This document shows, one piece after another, positions 1 to 13,515 of a stretch of DNA of 64,000 bases. Within the stretch, counting starts at the first letter, position 1, and each line of letters begins with the position of its first letter. The notes under the pieces are model-generated. The model was given only the letters and a program-made list of their open reading frames with translations, searched no databases and was not told the DNA's origin. The DNA lies in contig CM019717.1 in assembly GCA_009760885.1 (NCBI GenBank), forward strand, positions 47,198,866 to 47,262,865. The letters are read 5' to 3'. The position numbers and the translations under genes are program-made. This DNA comes from Achatina immaculata. Lineage: Eukaryota; Mollusca; Gastropoda; Stylommatophora; Achatinidae.

Positions 1-812
1 CAGTCGTGCGGAATTTTTTTCTGACCGACCGGAACCAGGGTTCACCCACCCAGCCTAAAAAAAATAATGGGTACCTGGGGGTTCTCTATGAAAACAAAGG
101 CAGCGGTGGCAGGTTTTTGGCATCACTACCTCAAATGCTGCAGTGGCCCAGAAATGAGAAGGCACTAACACTTCACACCTCTTACGGGTGTTAATGCTAC
201 AGGACACAGAGAAGCCAAATCTGGCACGGGAGCTGCCTGTTGTGATCTGAGAAATACAATGTTCTTCTCTCTTCCGCACTGAACCACATTCTGATGCCTT
301 GTACTACTGATTCTTGCTACTCTATGAAACACACTTTTTACTTTCTCTTTAGCAAAGCGCCTGAATTGAAAAAAAAAAGTATCACAGAAAAAAAAAGTAT
401 TGCTGATACTGAAGCTAGCAACTTTTTAACAAAGTAGTGAAAATATTTCACAAGATGATCAAATCTTTCGTTTATTTACTTTGAATGATTTTTAAAACAT
501 ACAGACATCGATGTGTAAATCTGATAATATTTTTTAATATGTAATTTGATAAATCCTTATGCAGAAGGCAATCATTGTCGCAAAGCATCACTAGGGAAAT
601 GGAAATAACAAGATACCCCTAAACAGCCTTCACTCGGACATACCTCAAGAGAAAAGAAACAAGGGGGCGGGGCACCATGAACGCAAAGACTCACGAAACA
701 TAAGAAATAAAGAAAGTGAGAAAGGCAATGTTTGAGGCATCCTGCGACTTGTTCAAGATGTAGGACTGGTTGGGGGAAACCTTTTTTTGATGCCTTATGC
801 TCAAATGAAAAC
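1..812. other. No gene recognised
   Basis: AT-rich sequence with short A runs. The ORFs here are under 81 codons, lack recognisable motifs and overlap each other on both strands. I see no RNA gene or repeat family that recurs elsewhere in the window. Confidence 0.5.
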
Positions 813-846
813 AATGATGATGATGATGATGATGGTGATGATGATA
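813..846. repeat. (ATG)n microsatellite
   Basis: Run of ATG triplets with one GTG interruption. ATG/ATC runs elsewhere in the window are 3' tails of LINE-B and LINE-E, but no LINE body is recognisable next to this one. Confidence 0.9.
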
Positions 847-930
847 ACTAGGAACTGACCAGGCATTATAATATACTCAACACTGCAGGATGTAAAAATG
901 ACTGAGTTTCACGGTGTCTTATGACACTGG

Positions 931-1127
931 ACTGATGAATAGTACACGTTAAACAGCGCAGAAGTACGGTGATATGGTCAGAACTGATGAACAGTACACG
1001 TTAAACAGAAGTACGGCGACATGGTCAGAACTGATGAATAGTACACGTTAAACAGAAGTACGGTGACATGGTCAGAACTGATGAACAGCACATATTAAAC
1101 AGCGCAGAAGTACGGTGATATGGTCAT
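931..1127. repeat. Minisatellite, 47-52 bp unit, 4 copies
   Basis: Four direct copies begin with actgatgaa at 931, 983, 1030 and 1077. Copies 1 and 4 carry an extra gcgca-type pentamer before gaagtacgg; copies 2 and 3 lack it. The outer copies therefore share a variant that the inner two do not. Confidence 0.9.
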
Positions 1128-2078
1128 ACAAACTATAAAGCATGTGACAGGATTCGGGGCTGACGGTGACAGCTGCCTAAGTGTGATGAAAAAGAGGATA
1201 ATATTTTAGGGAGCTGCGTTCTTTCTTTCATCTCTAAACATGTGCCTTCTGCTGCATAAATTATTATTATTATTATTAAACTTATGATTCCTCTGTTGTA
1301 TTACAACCACCATAATTTGGTCGAGCAAACTGATAGTATTTCATTCTCACTTATCCCAAGCCGTTAGCAAACGACCAATAACACTAGCAGTAACAATAAC
1401 CAAACATCCAATGTTATTTTAACACCGTGAGTGTAATTAGTACAGGTAGTTATTTTAAGTCCACAATCTGTTACAAATAATGAGAACTTGCAAGCTTCAT
1501 AATAGCACAGTTAGCTTGGAGATTATGCTGAGAAAGACACAGAAAACACAACGACAACGTGCATTCCAGCTTCGGGTCACGCAAATGGACTTTGAGAATA
1601 CACACTTAACACTGATTTCATTAGCAGAATACATAAAGGAGACTTTACAGGAATATCAGTTCTATACAGATCTTCCAAGAATACTAACTAAACACAGATA
1701 CGTGAAAATACAAGATCTATGTAAATTCTTAATGCACTGAAAAAAACAAAGCTGTCAAAATAAAATTCAGGATCGAATAACTCTGTTCTATGAACAGGAC
1801 GCATAACTATCGATATATACAGACTGTCTAAACTTAAACAAGAATAACAGATTCTATGAAAAATGCAAGTTCAACACAGAGTATGAGCCAACTAGAAGAA
1901 ATCTACAAAGAATCAGAAAATACAACAGATATAGGCTATTGTATAAACATTACATATGAAATGTAAACTATAATAGTTGAAAATGAAAGCTGCAGTGAAA
2001 AACGTGTGATTCACTTTACAAAATACATCACGCGCCTCTTAGCACACAAGACTAATAGAAATCGTGGATTTGTATATC
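1128..2078. other. No gene recognised; contains (ATT)n at 1259-1278
   Basis: AT-rich stretch. An 86-codon open frame at 1480-1740 (+) has no motif, and its composition matches the surrounding AT-rich DNA, so I do not call it a gene. Confidence 0.45.
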
Positions 2079-2370
2079 TCAGTCTCTCTGAACCTTAAGT
2101 GCCCAGGGCACGTGGGGCTTCCGCAAAGGTTTTCCACAAATGCCTGTCCTTTGCCTTTTTTTCGGCTCTTTCCCAGGTGAGCCCTCTATTGCTCAACATC
2201 CTCTCTGTTGTTCTTCTCCACGTTTCTTTTGGTCTACCCTTACTTCTGTTCCCCTGTGGTATCCATCTTAGTGCTATTTTTGGTAGTGAGTTGTCAGTCA
2301 TTCGGAGCACATGTCCCAACCATCGCCAGCGTCTTTCCTCAATAATTGCTGCCAGTGGCTTCATCTGTAT
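2079..2370 (-). mobile_element. LINE-A fragment, C-terminus of RT ORF
   Basis: The minus strand encodes an open 89-codon frame (2095-2364) that ends the RT polyprotein of a non-LTR retrotransposon. Visible motifs are EERRWRWLGHVLRM, then GNRSKGRPKETWRRT, then a KAKDRHLWK segment just before the stop. The H..R plus GRP..W pattern is typical of the short tail of APE-type non-LTR RT ORFs, perhaps RTE-like. No RT catalytic core remains, so the copy is strongly 5'-truncated. After the stop the element ends at ggttcagaga. Homology to the 53.7-kb copy stops at about 2370. The copy is dead, although this segment keeps its frame. Confidence 0.85.
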
Positions 2371-2744
2371 ATATGTATGTTTATTTGCTCGTTTATTTGT
2401 TTCTGTGTTTAAAATGGGGTTCGTTAAAACAAAAGTATAAAAAGACTGTTTCCAGAAAGTTCAGTATGTTAGTTAAAACATCAACGCTTCGAGTTCACTC
2501 ATGATATGATGCAGAGATGCAAACCCATCATCCACATTCCATCATTTTTTTTTCTTTCTGAGCTAAAAAAATATTTTATCTTACAACATTTGAAATAATT
2601 CTCATCACGTTTTTAGTGCTAAGAATTTATGGAGACCTGCACGACGCTCTGCTCTACATCGCAGCTTTTCCCGTTTTCATCATGGTTTATAGTGCTTTCC
2701 TCTTTCACTTTTTTATGAGACATAATCCACAGGCATAGAAACAA
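2371..2744. other. No gene recognised
   Basis: AT-rich spacer between two LINE fragments. I see no recurrent repeat or credible ORF here. Confidence 0.45.
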
Positions 2745-3178
2745 GATTCCGAGTACTTAAATGTTACACCGAGCCAATTCTGTTTTATGGGTGTGAAGCA
2801 TGGTCCGTGAATAAGAGAGTACAGCGAGAAAAGGAGGCCATGGAAATGTGGTTCATAAGAAGGGTGTTGAAGGTACCATGGACAGCTAAGAAAACCAACG
2901 AAGAAGTCTTAAGAGAGGCTGGAATTAAAAGGCAAATTACAGCAAAGATCAGAGGCAGACAAGCGAGATATGTAGGACATTTTCTGAGAAGAGGAAAATT
3001 AGAACACATTGTGGCAAGTGGAAAAATTGAGGGAAGAAGAAACGGAAGAAGACAGAGAGAGATGTTACTGGATGGGCTGTCAGTGTGGCTATGAAGAAAG
3101 TCACCGGCGGATCTCATAATCAAGTCTAAATACTTGAGGAGAGAAACGATAGCCTATGTCACGTGGCACGGCACTTGA
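2745..3178 (+). mobile_element. Old LINE-B-related fragment, RT C-terminus
   Basis: Plus-strand remnant. A short frame reads CYTEPILFYGCE near 2765, matching the CYIEPILLYGSE segment of LINE-B. An open frame at 2807-3094 then carries EMWFIRR, VPWTAKKTNEE, a GHFLRR segment and GRRNGRRQREMLLDG, in the same order as in LINE-B at 6199-7167. The end shows WHGT, as in the other copies, but no ATG tail is left. The sequence is clearly more divergent than the 6.2, 60.2 and 62.8-kb copies, so it represents an older subfamily. Frame breaks occur upstream of 2807 and after 3094. Confidence 0.8.
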
Positions 3179-3737
3179 TTAAATCCACAGACAGTTATCT
3201 TCAAAGACTAGACCAGGATCTGTCATATCAATTTTTCTTCAAAAACGTTCCACATTTTTTTTCTCTTCCAGTTTTTTACGACTCTCTTGGCCTTCCTTTC
3301 TTTTCTTGTATAAGGGCACTTTTCGTGTGCATCAAAAACAGGTATCTCCATCTTTTTTTCCTTTTGTACAAAAGTTACACAGTGTGCAAGTTATACATGA
3401 AAATATTTATGATAACAGAAGTTATGAAGCTTGATATGACAAAAGTAGTAAGTCAGGTGATAGGTTTAAGGACTTTTTTTAAACATAGGAGTAGTATAAA
3501 TCTTCACAGAATTATTACAAAATCTACAGGAAGAAACAGCGATTTACAGGAAGGACATGTTCCTTGCAAGAAGTACAAGATAATCAGCTTCTCTGCCTGG
3601 GACAAGCCATGGAGTTGCTCTTCGGTGGTTGCTGGAGCAGTGAGTGAGGTAGGCATGAGTGCATCCATTCTGCTGCAACACTGGTCCTCTTTACTAACTG
3701 AATTATCAACTACATAGAGTGATTTTTAAAAATGCTA
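3179..3737. other. No gene recognised
   Basis: A 184-codon plus frame (3163-3717) spans this spacer, but its start lies in the dying LINE fragment and it is rich in F, Y, I and K as expected of AT-rich chance frames. The minus strand at 3540-3720 also stays open. Neither has a recognisable domain. Confidence 0.4.
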
Positions 3738-4330
3738 TGATTACATGGTCAGTCAATTGCATGTCCCTTGCGGAAATTTGCCTCCCTAACAGCTCTCCTG
3801 TAGGCCTCTCGGTTGTGAGCAAGATGGCCTGCTGCTGATGCATCCATTTGCAGATTATCAACGATGTCTTGCAGCCATCTTCGCCTTGGTCTTTCTCTCT
3901 TTCTTTTTCCAATTATATACCCTTCCAAGACGGTCTTCTCTAAATTCTCAAGACGTTTAATCTGTCCAAAATATTTAAATTGCCTCTGTCTAATCTTCCT
4001 TACTAGCTAGACCTTCTTCAATATTAAGTTCTTGTAGTATAGATATATTTGTTCTTTTTTGTGTCCATGATATCTGAAGAACTCTTCTATAGCATTTACA
4101 TTCAAAGCCATTTATGTTTTTATCAGCTGTTTTATTAAGTGTCCAAGTCTCACAGGCATATGGTGTGATGGGAAAGGTGCATGCCCTTAAAAATCGTATT
4201 TTTGTAGTTCTGTCTGTTCCTCTCCACAGATTCTTTAGTTGTTTTACTTTCTGTTAATTTCCCTCATTGTATCTCCATTATTAGTAATGATCCAAGATAT
4301 TCAAAACTCTCCACCTCTTCCAATTTTTTC

Positions 4331-4390
<60 letters not shown>

Positions 4391-4512
4391 CTGCCTTATT
4401 TGTTTTGTCAGTTGTCATCAGTTTAGTTTTCTTCGCATTAAGATTTTGCTCATCACTGTTCTTACGGACTGACATAATTAATTTTTCCATTCCTTTTTGT
4501 GTTGTGGACAGT
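3738..4512 (-). mobile_element. LINE-D copy, interrupted by (TA)n
   Basis: Minus-strand LINE fragment matching the 22.3, 44.6 and 57.3-kb copies. In 5'-3' order it shows STTQKGMEKLIMSVRKNS, a KKTKLMTTDKT segment, then the C-terminal GRP-type tail, across several frameshifts and stops. A (TA)27 tract at 4334-4387 sits inside the ORF, exactly where other copies have only a short gatatatatttc. The 3' end is the gcatgtccctt block (plus strand) followed by gtcagtca, the family's tetranucleotide tail. The element is a pseudogene with no RT core; its 5' truncation lies just upstream of the TTQKG segment. Confidence 0.85.
4334..4387. repeat. (TA)n microsatellite inside LINE-D
   Basis: 54 bp of alternating AT. 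Orthologous positions in the 45.0-kb and 57.9-kb LINE-D copies hold only a few TA dinucleotides. Confidence 0.97.
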
Positions 4513-4751
4513 GATACTAATAAACAAAGAACGTGTATGCTACCAAGCCACACGACATTCGCTATCTCAGAGAGCGTATTACAAATATCATGGCAACAAT
4601 ACCACTAGATATGTGCTTCGAGGCTCTGCACAGCACATGGTATAGGTTTCAGAAATGTGTGGACACCGATAGCGAACAAGCGGATACTCTATGAATTAGT
4701 GTGGATAGTGTCATATAGTGTTAACATTTTTAAAATCATCATGTATAATGA

Positions 4752-4775
4752 CTATATATATATATATATATATAG

Positions 4776-4816
<41 letters not shown>
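4752..4816. repeat. (TA)n(GA)n compound microsatellite
   Basis: TA repeats interrupted by one GA, followed by about eleven GA dinucleotides. Confidence 0.95.
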
Positions 4817-4819
<3 letters not shown>

Positions 4820-6179
4820 CCGAAAGCTAAAGAAATAGCAGAACCAAAGCCCTAATAGTTCAGACGGAACAAAGTCTTATTACCTGCTGAACAGGGCGAG
4901 TACTTCTCAAACTTGGTGGTGCTGGTACGAGCAAGGTAACACGCTCCGACCGGCTCGCGTTTGTCCAGGAGCTCAGAGAAGTACACGTAGCGTGGAGCAC
5001 AGGCCTGAAATTGGAAGTGAGTACAGTTTAGAGTGCGCATTATACAAATAGTCAAAGAAAACTCATATACTTCTGAGCAGACGTACAAGCAACATGATAA
5101 CCAAGAACAAAGCAAGCAACATGATAACCAAGAACAAAGGCTACGGCGCATAAGGGACGCGCTAATGAAAAAAGATTCGATCAAAACTATGCCACCATCT
5201 CTCCATGATCCTTGGAATAGACTACTGCTCTTTCAGCCTAGTTAACAGGGCTTGGCTCGACCTTGACTCTATGTTGGTGAAAGTCTTTTGAGGAGTCTGC
5301 CTTCACGGGCCCCGCTTCGTTAATTAAGCAAACTTCCGTAACCCACTCCTCATCCGACTCAATGCCTATATTTCAAGATCATCTCGGCGTCGGCTGCAGA
5401 GAACTCAAGTTCACAAAGAAGATCGACACAGCAACGATGACAATGATAACAAGTTCTAGTACATCCTGTGTTGTTATCTCTTAGACTGGGTCTTGTATAA
5501 ACTCGCCATGATGAAACAACCTGGATACTTCTCATATGCAAAAAGACAGGAGAAAACTGGTATTTAACATCTGTTGTTTTTTTCATGTAAAGTCTGTGAT
5601 ACTCACATTTTTAATTCACGTCAGTACTTTACGTGCACTCAGAATATACATTTATTGACATATATATACGTACATAGTGCAGGGCGTAAATTTATACCGG
5701 GCGTCAAATTGTTATGGGCGGCAAACATAGTGGGGTGAATTTTTAAAAAAATTAAAATAATATTAAAATAACTTATTATTTTAAAAAAACTTATTTTCAT
5801 TTATTATTATTGATCGACCCAACATTATCTTGGGAAAAGGATTCAGAATGAATTGATTAGTTACAAGCTGTACTCCAGATGTAAATCATATTTTTAAAAA
5901 TTTACACCTTGGAAGATTTGTTAATACAGATCCAAGTGATGTCAGTATTCACGAGCACTGTCTTGGTTTCGTTCATGTAGAGCCCAGTAAGAGCTCGCTG
6001 TTAACTGAATGTACATTCTTATAAAATTATCAGACATGAATATTCCAATCGCAAGCATGCGTGGCCATGGTGTGACAATAGATCAACTATGGCAGGAAAA
6101 CATTCACGAGTTCCTGTTATCCACAGTAAATTACAAAAGTCATAAGACGCGATAATGATGATGATAATAATATCTAAAG
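4817..6179. other. No gene recognised; small 27-bp duplication
   Basis: Mostly AT-rich DNA. The segment 5087-5113 is repeated exactly at 5114-5140 (27-bp unit). An ATG/ATA-rich stretch at 6153-6172 precedes the LINE-B copy. ORFs of 70-110 codons here show no known motif. Confidence 0.45.
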
Positions 6180-7186
6180 TTATTAATTACCGCATACATT
6201 GGAGAGAAATGAAACCTTGCAGTGTCTTTATCACTGTGGATGTGGTTATCAGAGAATCTGGGCAAAAACTGTTTTATCCCAAACTCAAGAATGTGTGCTA
6301 TCTCCAGACCTTTTTTCTCTGTACAATGAGAATATTCTAAGAACGATCATAACAGAATCATGTATAACAATTGGAGGATACAATATTAACAACCTTCGGT
6401 ATGCTGACGACACAGTACTGATAGCTGAGAACCAACGAGACCTGCAAAATCTATTGGATAAAGTCGCCAAACAAAGTGAACAGAAAGGCCTTACTTTGAA
6501 CATCAAAAAGGCACAGACTATGGCTATATCTAAGAAACAGAATCCACCAGCATGCAGTATAATATTAAACGGAACTATTCTAAAGCAGGTGCAGAAATTC
6601 AAATACCTTGGAGCAGTAATAATTTCAGATGGGAAATACAGAACAGAAATTAGGAACAGAACAGGTCAAACAAAGACTGCATTTCAAAGAATGAGAAACA
6701 TATTATCCAACACATCCTTATCAATGAATGTTAGAAAACGAGCCCTAAAATGCTGTATTGAACCTATCTTGTTATATGGAAGTGAATCATGGACAATAGG
6801 CAAGTCTGCACAAAAATCATTGGAAGCAGCAGAAATGTGGTTTAATAGAAGAATGTTGCGAATCCCCTGGACAGCAAAAATAACTAATGAAGAATGTATG
6901 AGAAGAGCTGGAGAGACAACAAATCTTGTCAAAAGGATAAGAGAGAGACAGTGTACTTTCATAGGACATGCAATGAGAAGAGGGGGCATTGAAAATATAA
7001 CAACAGGAAAAAAAGAGGGAAGATCAAGAGGAAGACCAAGAGAAATGATACTGGACAGTCTGACGGGATGGTGTGAGAGGAGATCACCAACTGAGCTGAT
7101 GGCCTGCATGAAGGATCATGTACTCTGGAGAAGCATAATAGCCAACGCCAGTCGGCACGGCACATGATGATGATGATAATGATGAT
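6180..7186 (+). mobile_element. LINE-B copy, RT catalytic motif to C-terminus, with (ATG)n tail
   Basis: An uninterrupted 322-codon frame (6199-7167) encodes the second half of a non-LTR reverse transcriptase. [11 protein letters not shown] (about residues 32-42) is the end of RT motif [13 protein letters not shown] (66-77) contains the YADD metal-binding box. KFKYLGAVI, IEPILLYGSESW, RMLRIPWTAKITNEE, GHAMRRGG and SRGRPREMILD follow in family order. Residues 1-30 align poorly with the 63.7-kb copy and may be frameshifted or mutated. The ORF stops at 7167 and is followed by ATGATGATGATAATGATG. The element lacks an endonuclease and the RT fingers, so it is a 5'-truncated copy, although the surviving frame is intact. 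Confidence 0.92.
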
Positions 7187-8118
7187 CCCAAACTCAGTAT
7201 TCTTGAAGACATCATTTCTAACGTGTTTTTTTTAAAATAAAGTGTGCTACAATGAATAAATTATATTTTAAACACAAGGTAGGGTTTTATGCAGCGTTTC
7301 ACAGTAATATTTCGCAAATCTTAGCTGACGCACGAGTAACAGCATTCCCGCGTCCACACATGTTATCAGTAATTTGAGATTTCAAACATGGGCATTTCCA
7401 GCTTATGTTTGGAGATTCTTAGAAAAAAAAAGGCGGTAAATTCTCCCAGCTATCATACTTTTCCCACCCAACGCTGGATGCGATAACAAGTATTAAGAAG
7501 CTTGAAGAAACAGAAAGGCGCACTGTGAGCTAGTGCCTAGACACTAGGAGCCACTCTAGTCACATGATGATGTTTTGATGCGCGTTCTGTGATCCGCCAT
7601 CACCTACCTTACCACTTCAGCATCATAAGCTTGGAACCAGCCGTGTGTTATGGAGGAACCTGGCGCGACCCAATGCTTTCCATGTCAGCCAGGCTCTAAA
7701 TGACTCTGCAAGGACCTTGACTCATCGTTAACATGACTATGGGCTATGAGTCAGTAGACAACCTTGTTTTCCCAACAAGGATATGACAGTCTGTGGTATT
7801 TGCTTGAGTTTTCTGTTCGCGGTGGAATTATATTGAGTACGTCCTCGGAATTATGAAATTTATTTTAAAGCTGGTATCCTATAAACGATAGTTCACAAAT
7901 GAAGTAGCAATAATTATAAATATATGCAAATTATAGACAACGTTTGATGCAATATTTACTAGCACTTTGAAACAAAAGGAAGAGCGATTACTCTTATAAT
8001 TTTATGAACTCTGCTCGATTGTGTGTTCATGAGAACATGTCAAATCTCTTCGCTGCTTACATCTACGTCTTTATTACTTTAGGTCGGTTAGGTCTATTTT
8101 TGTAAACATTCACATATT
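7187..8118. other. No gene recognised
   Basis: No ORF of note and no recurrent family detected. A weak ATG cluster occurs near 7565. Confidence 0.45.
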
Positions 8119-8210
8119 CCTCAACATCTTCTCTGTTGTTATTCTCCATGTCTCTTTTGGTCTACCCTTACTTCTGTACCCCTGTGGTGTCCATATTAGT
8201 GCTATTTTTG
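8119..8210 (-). mobile_element. LINE-A internal fragment
   Basis: A 92-bp stretch matches the part of LINE-A encoding the GRPKETW region (compare 53845-53930). Both the 5' part and the 3' end are missing, so this is a deletion remnant rather than a simple 5'-truncated insertion. Confidence 0.8.
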
Positions 8211-8362
8211 CTTACTTAACATAGTTGGTTTTAAAATACTAAATGTTAATTTGAGAATTCGGTGGGGCGGTAAGCTATGCTACTACAGGGGGAAGCGAAA
8301 TTTTATTGGTCAGGCTGTGTTTATAGGGTATGACCGAATGGATAGAAGTTTCTAGATCTCTA

Positions 8363-8686
8363 CTGTGAAAACAGTGGTTTGTTCTTAGTGTAAAAATCCT
8401 GTGAAAACAGTGGTTTGTTCTTAGTGTAAAAATCCTGTGAAAACAGTGGTTTGTTCTTAGTGTAAAAATCCTGTGAAAACAGTGGTTTGTTCTTGGTGTA
8501 AAAACCCTGTGAAAACAGTGGTTTGTTCTTGGTGTAAAAACCCTGTGAAAACAGTGGTTTGTTCTTGGTGTAAAAACCCTGTGAAAACAGTGGTTTGTTC
8601 TTGGTGTAAAAACCCTGTGAAAACAGTGGTTTGTTCTTGGTGTAAAAACCCTGTGAAAACAGTGGTTTGTTCTTGGTGTAAAAATC
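8363..8686 (+). repeat. Minisatellite, 36-bp unit, 9 copies (12-residue CxxC repeat)
   Basis: Nine exact-length units start every 36 bp from 8363. In the plus frame each unit reads KTVVCSWCKNPV. Units 1-3 carry TAG in place of the TGG (Trp) codon and aat in place of aac; units 4-8 carry TGG and aac; unit 9 carries TGG with aat. The open frame (8473-8724) therefore begins only in unit 4. The pattern fits turnover by unequal exchange. I have no evidence that it is translated. Confidence 0.9.
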
Positions 8687-9045
8687 TCGACTTAGGAAAT
8701 CGACCTTACCTTAACACACTTTAGTGAAGGTCTTGCTTAGAGACTGTGTAACCCATAAACTCTAAACGACTGCTTCATACAAATGGCACAGATATTAATA
8801 TTCATTCCTTATTTATAGATCATAAACAACACATTTATGTCTTTTTTTTGCCCAGTGTTTCACTTGTCACATACTGTGTGTTCATAAACTTCACTGAGTT
8901 TTTATGGCTAAATTTAAATGACTAAGAATGTATTGTCCCACTGCATGAAGAAAATCGCCGAGCTGGTATCAAGATGTCTACTTGTCCTCTCAACACCGAA
9001 AGGTATGTGAGAAAGAAGACAAGACAAGATACTAATTATCACAAC
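8687..9045. other. No gene recognised
   Basis: Short AT-rich spacer between two minisatellites. Confidence 0.45.
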
Positions 9046-9484
9046 ATGATCCGGAGACCGAAGAGTGAGTGGTTTGATCCACAGGAAGGTTCTGGAGACC
9101 GAGTATTAGATGCGTTAATCCACAGAATGATCTGCAGTCTTAGGACTGAGTACTCTAATCCATAGAACGGTCTGGAGGCAGAGGATTAAGTGGTTTAATC
9201 CATATATTGGTCTGAAGACTTAGGGCTGAGTACTCTAATCCACAGAATGATCTGCAGTCTTAGGACTGAGTACTCTAATCCACAGAACGGTCTGGAGGCA
9301 GAGGATTAAGTGGTTTAATCCATATATTGGTCTGAAGACTTAGGGCTGAGTACTCTAATCCACAGAATGATCTGCAGACTTAGGGCTGAGTACTCTAATC
9401 CACAGAATGATCTGGAGACTTAGGACTGAGTGCTCTAATCCGCATGACGGTCTGGAGACCCAGGACAGAGTGCTCTAATCCAGA
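9046..9484. repeat. Minisatellite, ~40-bp unit with 120-bp higher-order repeat
   Basis: About eleven divergent 40-bp units share a taatcc core, a tctg(g/c)ag segment and a gag/gtg ending. Three successive unit types (ending gagtact, aagtggt, gagtact) form a 120-bp block that recurs almost exactly: 9116-9235 and 9236-9355. Confidence 0.88.
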
Positions 9485-11932
<2,448 letters not shown>

Positions 11933-12030
11933 GGTACAGTCTCGTTTATATGTGTGTACGTGTTTGTGTGTGTGGTGTGTGTGTGTGTGGTTTTTTTCCA
12001 GAATTTTCAGAATTTCAACATTTCTTAATT

Positions 12031-13204
12031 CTTCCTACTGGGTTAGCCTTTGCTCCAGGTTCATCAGTTTTTTCGTTGTCAGCATCGCCGGAATGCCCCG
12101 GACAAGATATCCATGTGGTGTTCTGGATTTATGTTGTGGATATTAACGTCCAACCAGTCGCTTCTAAGTTTACAGTGTTCTATCTTTCTTAATAGACTTA
12201 ATAGACAGCACAGCTCCGCTGTCATTCTTGCTGATCTGAAATTTCCTTAATCCTGGACTCAAACCTGCCTGCCTACCTACCTACCTACCTACCTACCTAC
12301 TACATACCTACCTACTTACCTACCTAACTACCTACCTAACTACCTACATAGCTATCTAATATATCGCTCCCTCCCTCCCCCATCCCTGTCTTTCTATTTT
12401 TCTTCCCTATGGGCCCCCAATAAAACCAGGAAAGCCCTCCAGTCCGTCAGTCAATCAGTCAGTCAGTCAACCGTGTGCATGTCCCTTTCTGAACTTTGGC
12501 ACCCTAACAGCTCTTCCATAGGCCTCTCGGTTGTAACCGAGATGCCCTGCTGCTGATGCCCTGCTGCTATTACCCTGTATACCCTCTCTTAAAACAAGTG
12601 ACGTTCTCTGTGCCCCGGAGTAATGCACTGAATGGACCCTCTCTCTCGCTCTCGTTCTCTCTCTCTCTCCCTCTCTCTCACTGGGCCTGTAGAGCGACTA
12701 AGCTTTTACATGTAGGAGACGTCGAGTGATTTTTATTTTATATATAAAAAAAAAAAACTGTTCTCACGGAGCTGCCTGACCACGAAAGAAAGAAAAAAAG
12801 CTCATAATTGTTACGTCCCTTGCTTCACTAATTAATGAACGCCTCTACCGCTCCCCCCCCCCTCCCCAAAAGCCGACAACTCTAATCGCGCGCAACCCAT
12901 TATACTCGACGTTGCATCATAAACTCTCAAGGCACGGCAAGAAAATGCGCAGACACAATGTCTAGATCGCATTTCTTGGGCATCGCCAGTGTTAAAAAGG
13001 GTCATTGACATGCGTTATTAAGGAATGTCCTATCAACGCGCGTATTAAACATCTTTGTCGTAACAAGGTTTTTTTTTTTTATTTATTTGTTTGTTTTTGG
13101 TTCTCTCTTTAAACACACACAAGAATCCCTATCACAACTGAAAGCCGTGGGAGCTTGACATTTTATGAAGAGGTCTAGATGTACAAGAAAACTCTTAACT
13201 ACGA
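12031..13204. repeat. Segmental tandem duplication, copy 1
   Basis: This 1.17-kb block is nearly identical to 13516-14672. It contains a (CTAC)n tract at about 12275-12350, a CT-rich tract at 12640-12680, a LINE-D 3' fragment, a short dispersed repeat (12585-12643) and T/A runs. Differences from copy 2 are mostly repeat-length changes and a few substitutions, so the duplication is recent. Confidence 0.95.
12445..12566 (-). mobile_element. LINE-D 3' end in duplication copy 1
   Basis: The block gcatgtccctt...ggcctctcggttgt matches the 3' end of LINE-D elsewhere (compare 22260-22325). It is preceded on the plus strand by cagtcagtcagtcaa, the family's tetranucleotide tail. Only about 100 bp of element is present. 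It was duplicated passively with the block. Confidence 0.8.
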
Positions 13205-13515
13205 CCATTTTTGTTATTCACGACTGGTAAAAAAAACAACAAAACACACACACATACACACATACACACATACATACACACACACACATATATATATATT
13301 CATTGTAAGCGCAGATTTGTACGATCAAAATTTTCCAGAAAGTCTCCTTTAGTGTTGTAGCCCATAACTGGGATTTTATTCGTCTTCCTGTGCTGACATG
13401 TAATTCATTGAGACGGGCGTAGCGTGTATTTTGTTAGGAAGGGTTTGTTTTTTTTGCGCAAATTCTTCAACTTGATGCTAGAAGGTTTGATATGTCTTGT
13501 TTGTTCAAACTGATG
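13205..13515. other. Spacer between duplicated blocks, with (CA)n
   Basis: Unique sequence with a CA/TA microsatellite at about 13244-13299. It separates the two 1.17-kb copies and shows no coding potential. Confidence 0.6.

Noticed and set aside
1480..1740. 86-codon plus ORF
   Set aside because: AT-rich chance frame with no recognisable domain and no supporting signals.
3163..3717. 184-codon plus ORF
   Set aside because: It begins in the end of a LINE fragment, its composition is AT-driven, and no motif or repeat conservation is present.
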